A stretch of DNA of 16,532 nt from NCBI GenBank assembly GCA_041668045.1, contig JBAYDV010000044.1, forward strand, positions 1-16,532. The letters run 5' to 3'. Both the position numbers and the translations under genes were made by a program. How positions within the stretch are numbered: position 1 is the stretch's first letter; each line of letters starts with the position of its first letter. Below are positions 15,200-16,532 of this stretch, one piece after another. This stretch comes from JBAYDV01 sp041668045. Lineage in GTDB: Bacteria; Bacteroidota; Bacteroidia; Bacteroidales; UBA932. The notes under the pieces were generated by a model. That model was given only the letters and a program-made list of their open reading frames with translations. It made no database searches and was not told the DNA's origin.

Positions 15200-16114
15200 T
15201 TATTTTTTGATTCTATCAAAACCTTCTCCATATACTCCTGATACACTGCCTACGGAAAGAAATGCATTATTATCTATTTCTTTGGTTAATTTGAAAATTT
15301 GACTCATTTCAGATTTTCGTATAACGACTAATAATACATGTGTTTCTTTCTTTGAATACCAACCTGTTCCATTTAAGACAGTTACCCCCCTATCTATATC
15401 AGAGAATATTCGTTCAGCTATCTCTTTATAATCTTTTGAAAAGATAAAGATCTGCATTGACTGCTTCAATCCTGATAAATACAAATCTAATACAGATGTA
15501 AATACGGCATCCATAATAAATCCATATATAACATTAGCAAATCGCTGTCCTAATGTTATATTAGGAGCTGGTACAAATATACCACATCCAATAATTACTA
15601 TATCTAAAAAAAGTGTAATCCTTCCAGGAGAAATATTATGATTTTTATTAATAATAAGCGCAATAATATCTGTTCCTCCTGAACTTCCTCCCTGACTAAA
15701 AGTCATACCTATTCCGATTCCAGAAAGTGCTCCAGCACAAATCATAGATAATAATAAACCATTCTGAGTGGATAACATATTTACTATATCACCATTTTCT
15801 GGAATTAACATAGGAAGAAAATAGAAATATAATGTAGCTAAAAGAGCCGCATATACAGTTTTAAAACCAAACCCTCTTCCTAATACTTTAACTCCAATCA
15901 ATAAAAGTATAAAATTAAAAATAAAATACGAATAACTGATAGGAATATTAAAGATATATTCCATTATAGATGATAATCCTGTAACTCCTCCTCCTACTAT
16001 ATGATTAGGTATCATAAATATTTGCCAACCTAAAACATCTAACAATATTCCTATAGAAATTATTGAATATTCTTTTAGTAAAAGAATGAATTTATTTTTT
16101 CTAGTACTTCGCAT
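15200..16114 (-). CDS. YitT family membrane protein with DUF2179 C-terminus (304 aa)
   Basis: Five or six membrane segments (near residues 15-33, 62-80, 87-103, 120-138, 166-184 and perhaps 192-212) are followed by a soluble C-terminal DUF2179 domain (about 218-300: SMQIFIFSKDYKEIAERIFS, RGVTVLNGTGWYSKKETHV, VSGVYGEGF). Family hallmarks are PNHIVGGGVTGLSSI (36-50) in the first part and SQGGSSGGTDIIALI (140-154) in the second. The family has no settled function. The C-terminal domain looks like a regulatory, ligand-binding module. It is convergent with the DUF6624 gene (10 bases between). Upstream lies the unusual repeat array (16159-16273). Confidence 0.9.
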   Translation of the reverse strand: MRSTRKNKFILLLKEYSIISIGILLDVLGWQIFMIPNHIVGGGVTGLSSIMEYIFNIPISYSYFIFNFILLLIGVKVLGRGFGFKTVYAALLATLYFYFLPMLIPENGDIVNMLSTQNGLLLSMICAGALSGIGIGMTFSQGGSSGGTDIIALIINKNHNISPGRITLFLDIVIIGCGIFVPAPNITLGQRFANVIYGFIMDAVFTSVLDLYLSGLKQSMQIFIFSKDYKEIAERIFSDIDRGVTVLNGTGWYSKKETHVLLVVIRKSEMSQIFKLTKEIDNNAFLSVGSVSGVYGEGFDRIKK

Positions 16115-16158
16115 TATATTAATTTTTTACAAAAAAAGTTTTACATTCTGTGCTTTGT

Positions 16159-16273
16159 CTTTCCCTGAAAAACGTTGACTCTTTTTAGTTCAAATTGTTA
16201 TAAAAAGATGATATTTTTGATTATCCCTTTTATTAGTTGACTTTAATATTTTTATCCCTAGAATGGGTTGACT
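16159..16273. repeat. Three phased direct repeats TTWTCCCT-N7-GTTGACT upstream of yitT
   Basis: Copy A is CTTTCCCT plus GTTGACT (16159-16180), copy B TTATCCCT plus GTTGACT (16221-16242), copy C TTATCCCT plus GTTGACT (16252-16273). Each has exactly 7 non-conserved bases between the two blocks. Start-to-start distances are 62 and 31 bases, that is six and three helical turns. The outer parts are conserved while the middle varies, the pattern of a protein-binding site series rather than of a recently duplicated sequence. Function is unknown. Confidence 0.7.
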
Positions 16274-16290
16274 GCATTATTCAACCCATT
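16262..16290. repeat. Perfect 10-bp inverted repeat AATGGGTTGA-N9-TCAACCCATT
   Basis: The left arm overlaps the GTTGACT block of repeat copy C. The hairpin has no U-run in either direction, so it is not a standard terminator. It could stabilise a leader RNA or be a symmetric protein-binding site. Confidence 0.65.
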
Positions 16291-16299
16291 AGTTTGATA

Positions 16300-16307
16300 C
16301 AAAAGTA
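16300..16307 (-). promoter_or_regulatory. Possible -7 element TACTTTTG upstream of yitT
   Basis: Exact TAnnTTTG match on the minus strand. If used, transcription would start near 16294, the 16262-16290 hairpin would form the very 5' end of the RNA, and yitT would follow after a leader of about 180 bases containing all three repeats. Support is weak. Confidence 0.3.
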
Positions 16308-16352
16308 AACTTTTTTCAGTTTTTTCGATATTGTCTTGTGCGTGCAGGTTAC

Positions 16353-16532
16353 TTACTGCTTAACACCAGCTTTTTTTCTTATTTTAATATTGAACTTAGA
16401 TTCTGCTATTTTAATTATTTCATTATAGGCGTCTGCCCTTAATGACTCTCTATTAGCTCTTGAAGACTCTTTATCAGCTCGTTGTCCCTCTTTTTTTAAC
16501 GCTAATCTTAGACGTTCTATTTCTAAAAGTAA
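16353..16532 (-). CDS. C-terminal end of an IS3-type transposase OrfA, partial (59 aa visible)
   Basis: Only the last 59 codons lie in the window. They give a charged coiled-coil stretch (LEIERLRLALKKEGQRADKE...) and the ending YNEIIKIAESKFNIKIRKKAGVKQ, which resembles the end of OrfA in IS3-family elements of Bacteroidetes (AE-x-x-F-x-I-x-I-RKK-x-GAKQ). OrfA normally carries an HTH at its N-terminus, beyond the window, and a leucine-zipper-like helix. No OrfB (DDE integrase) follows: after the stop only a 30-odd-codon open stretch with no integrase motif is seen before the repeat array. The element therefore seems incomplete, or only OrfA remains. Start and total length cannot be judged. Confidence 0.7.
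   Translation of the reverse strand, partial: LLLEIERLRLALKKEGQRADKESSRANRESLRADAYNEIIKIAESKFNIKIRKKAGVKQ

Noticed and set aside
16159..16273. CRISPR array
   Set aside because: Only three units; conserved blocks of 8 and 7 bases are split by variable bases, intervals differ (62 and 31), and no cas gene is near.

Overview
The window looks like a low-GC (by eye about 30% G+C) chromosome segment of a Bacteroidetes bacterium, most likely Bacteroidales. The reasons are the gene families present (a stand-alone HsdR-N-like protein between holA and cca, an XRE-cupin regulator paired with an AMP-forming acyl-CoA ligase, a membrane-tethered AraC regulator, a DUF6624 protein) and the repeated occurrence of the Bacteroidetes -7 promoter element TAnnTTTG shortly upstream of start codons. 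No tRNA, rRNA or CRISPR array is visible.

Left part (1-7000), mostly housekeeping. A truncated PduO-type cobalamin adenosyltransferase (minus) is divergent from folE (GTP cyclohydrolase I, plus). folE converges, with a 2-base gap, on holA (DNA polymerase III delta, minus). holA is divergent from an HsdR-N nuclease-fold protein, which overlaps cca (CCA-adding enzyme) by ATGA. A perfect 14-bp hairpin at 4053-4086 closes cca and also serves the convergent ettA-alr operon (EttA ABC-F translation factor and alanine racemase).

Middle part (7000-12113), envelope and regulation. A three-gene minus-strand operon encodes a secreted, C-terminally anchored protein with three NEW3-type beta-sandwich domains, an ABC ATPase and an ABC-2 permease. 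Upstream of it is a 354-base intergenic region with a perfect palindrome beside the likely promoter. Next comes a two-gene operon of AraC-type regulators, one with seven predicted membrane segments and one soluble. A very AT-rich divergent region (11785-12113) holds another perfect dyad. A 12-mer, ATCTACTAAATA, occurs in both regulatory regions, which flank the AraC operon.

Right part (12114-16532). An XRE-cupin regulator, an acyl-CoA ligase and a frameshifted DUF6624 gene form one plus-strand operon. A YitT-family membrane protein lies on the minus strand. Upstream of yitT is an unexplained array: three copies of TTWTCCCT-N7-GTTGACT with starts 62 and 31 bases apart (six and three helical turns), the last merging into a 10-bp perfect hairpin. 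Beyond the array is the C-terminal end of an IS3-type transposase OrfA without a recognisable OrfB. This phased repeat array is the most unusual structure in the window and could be an operator array or the transposase-binding end of a decayed element.
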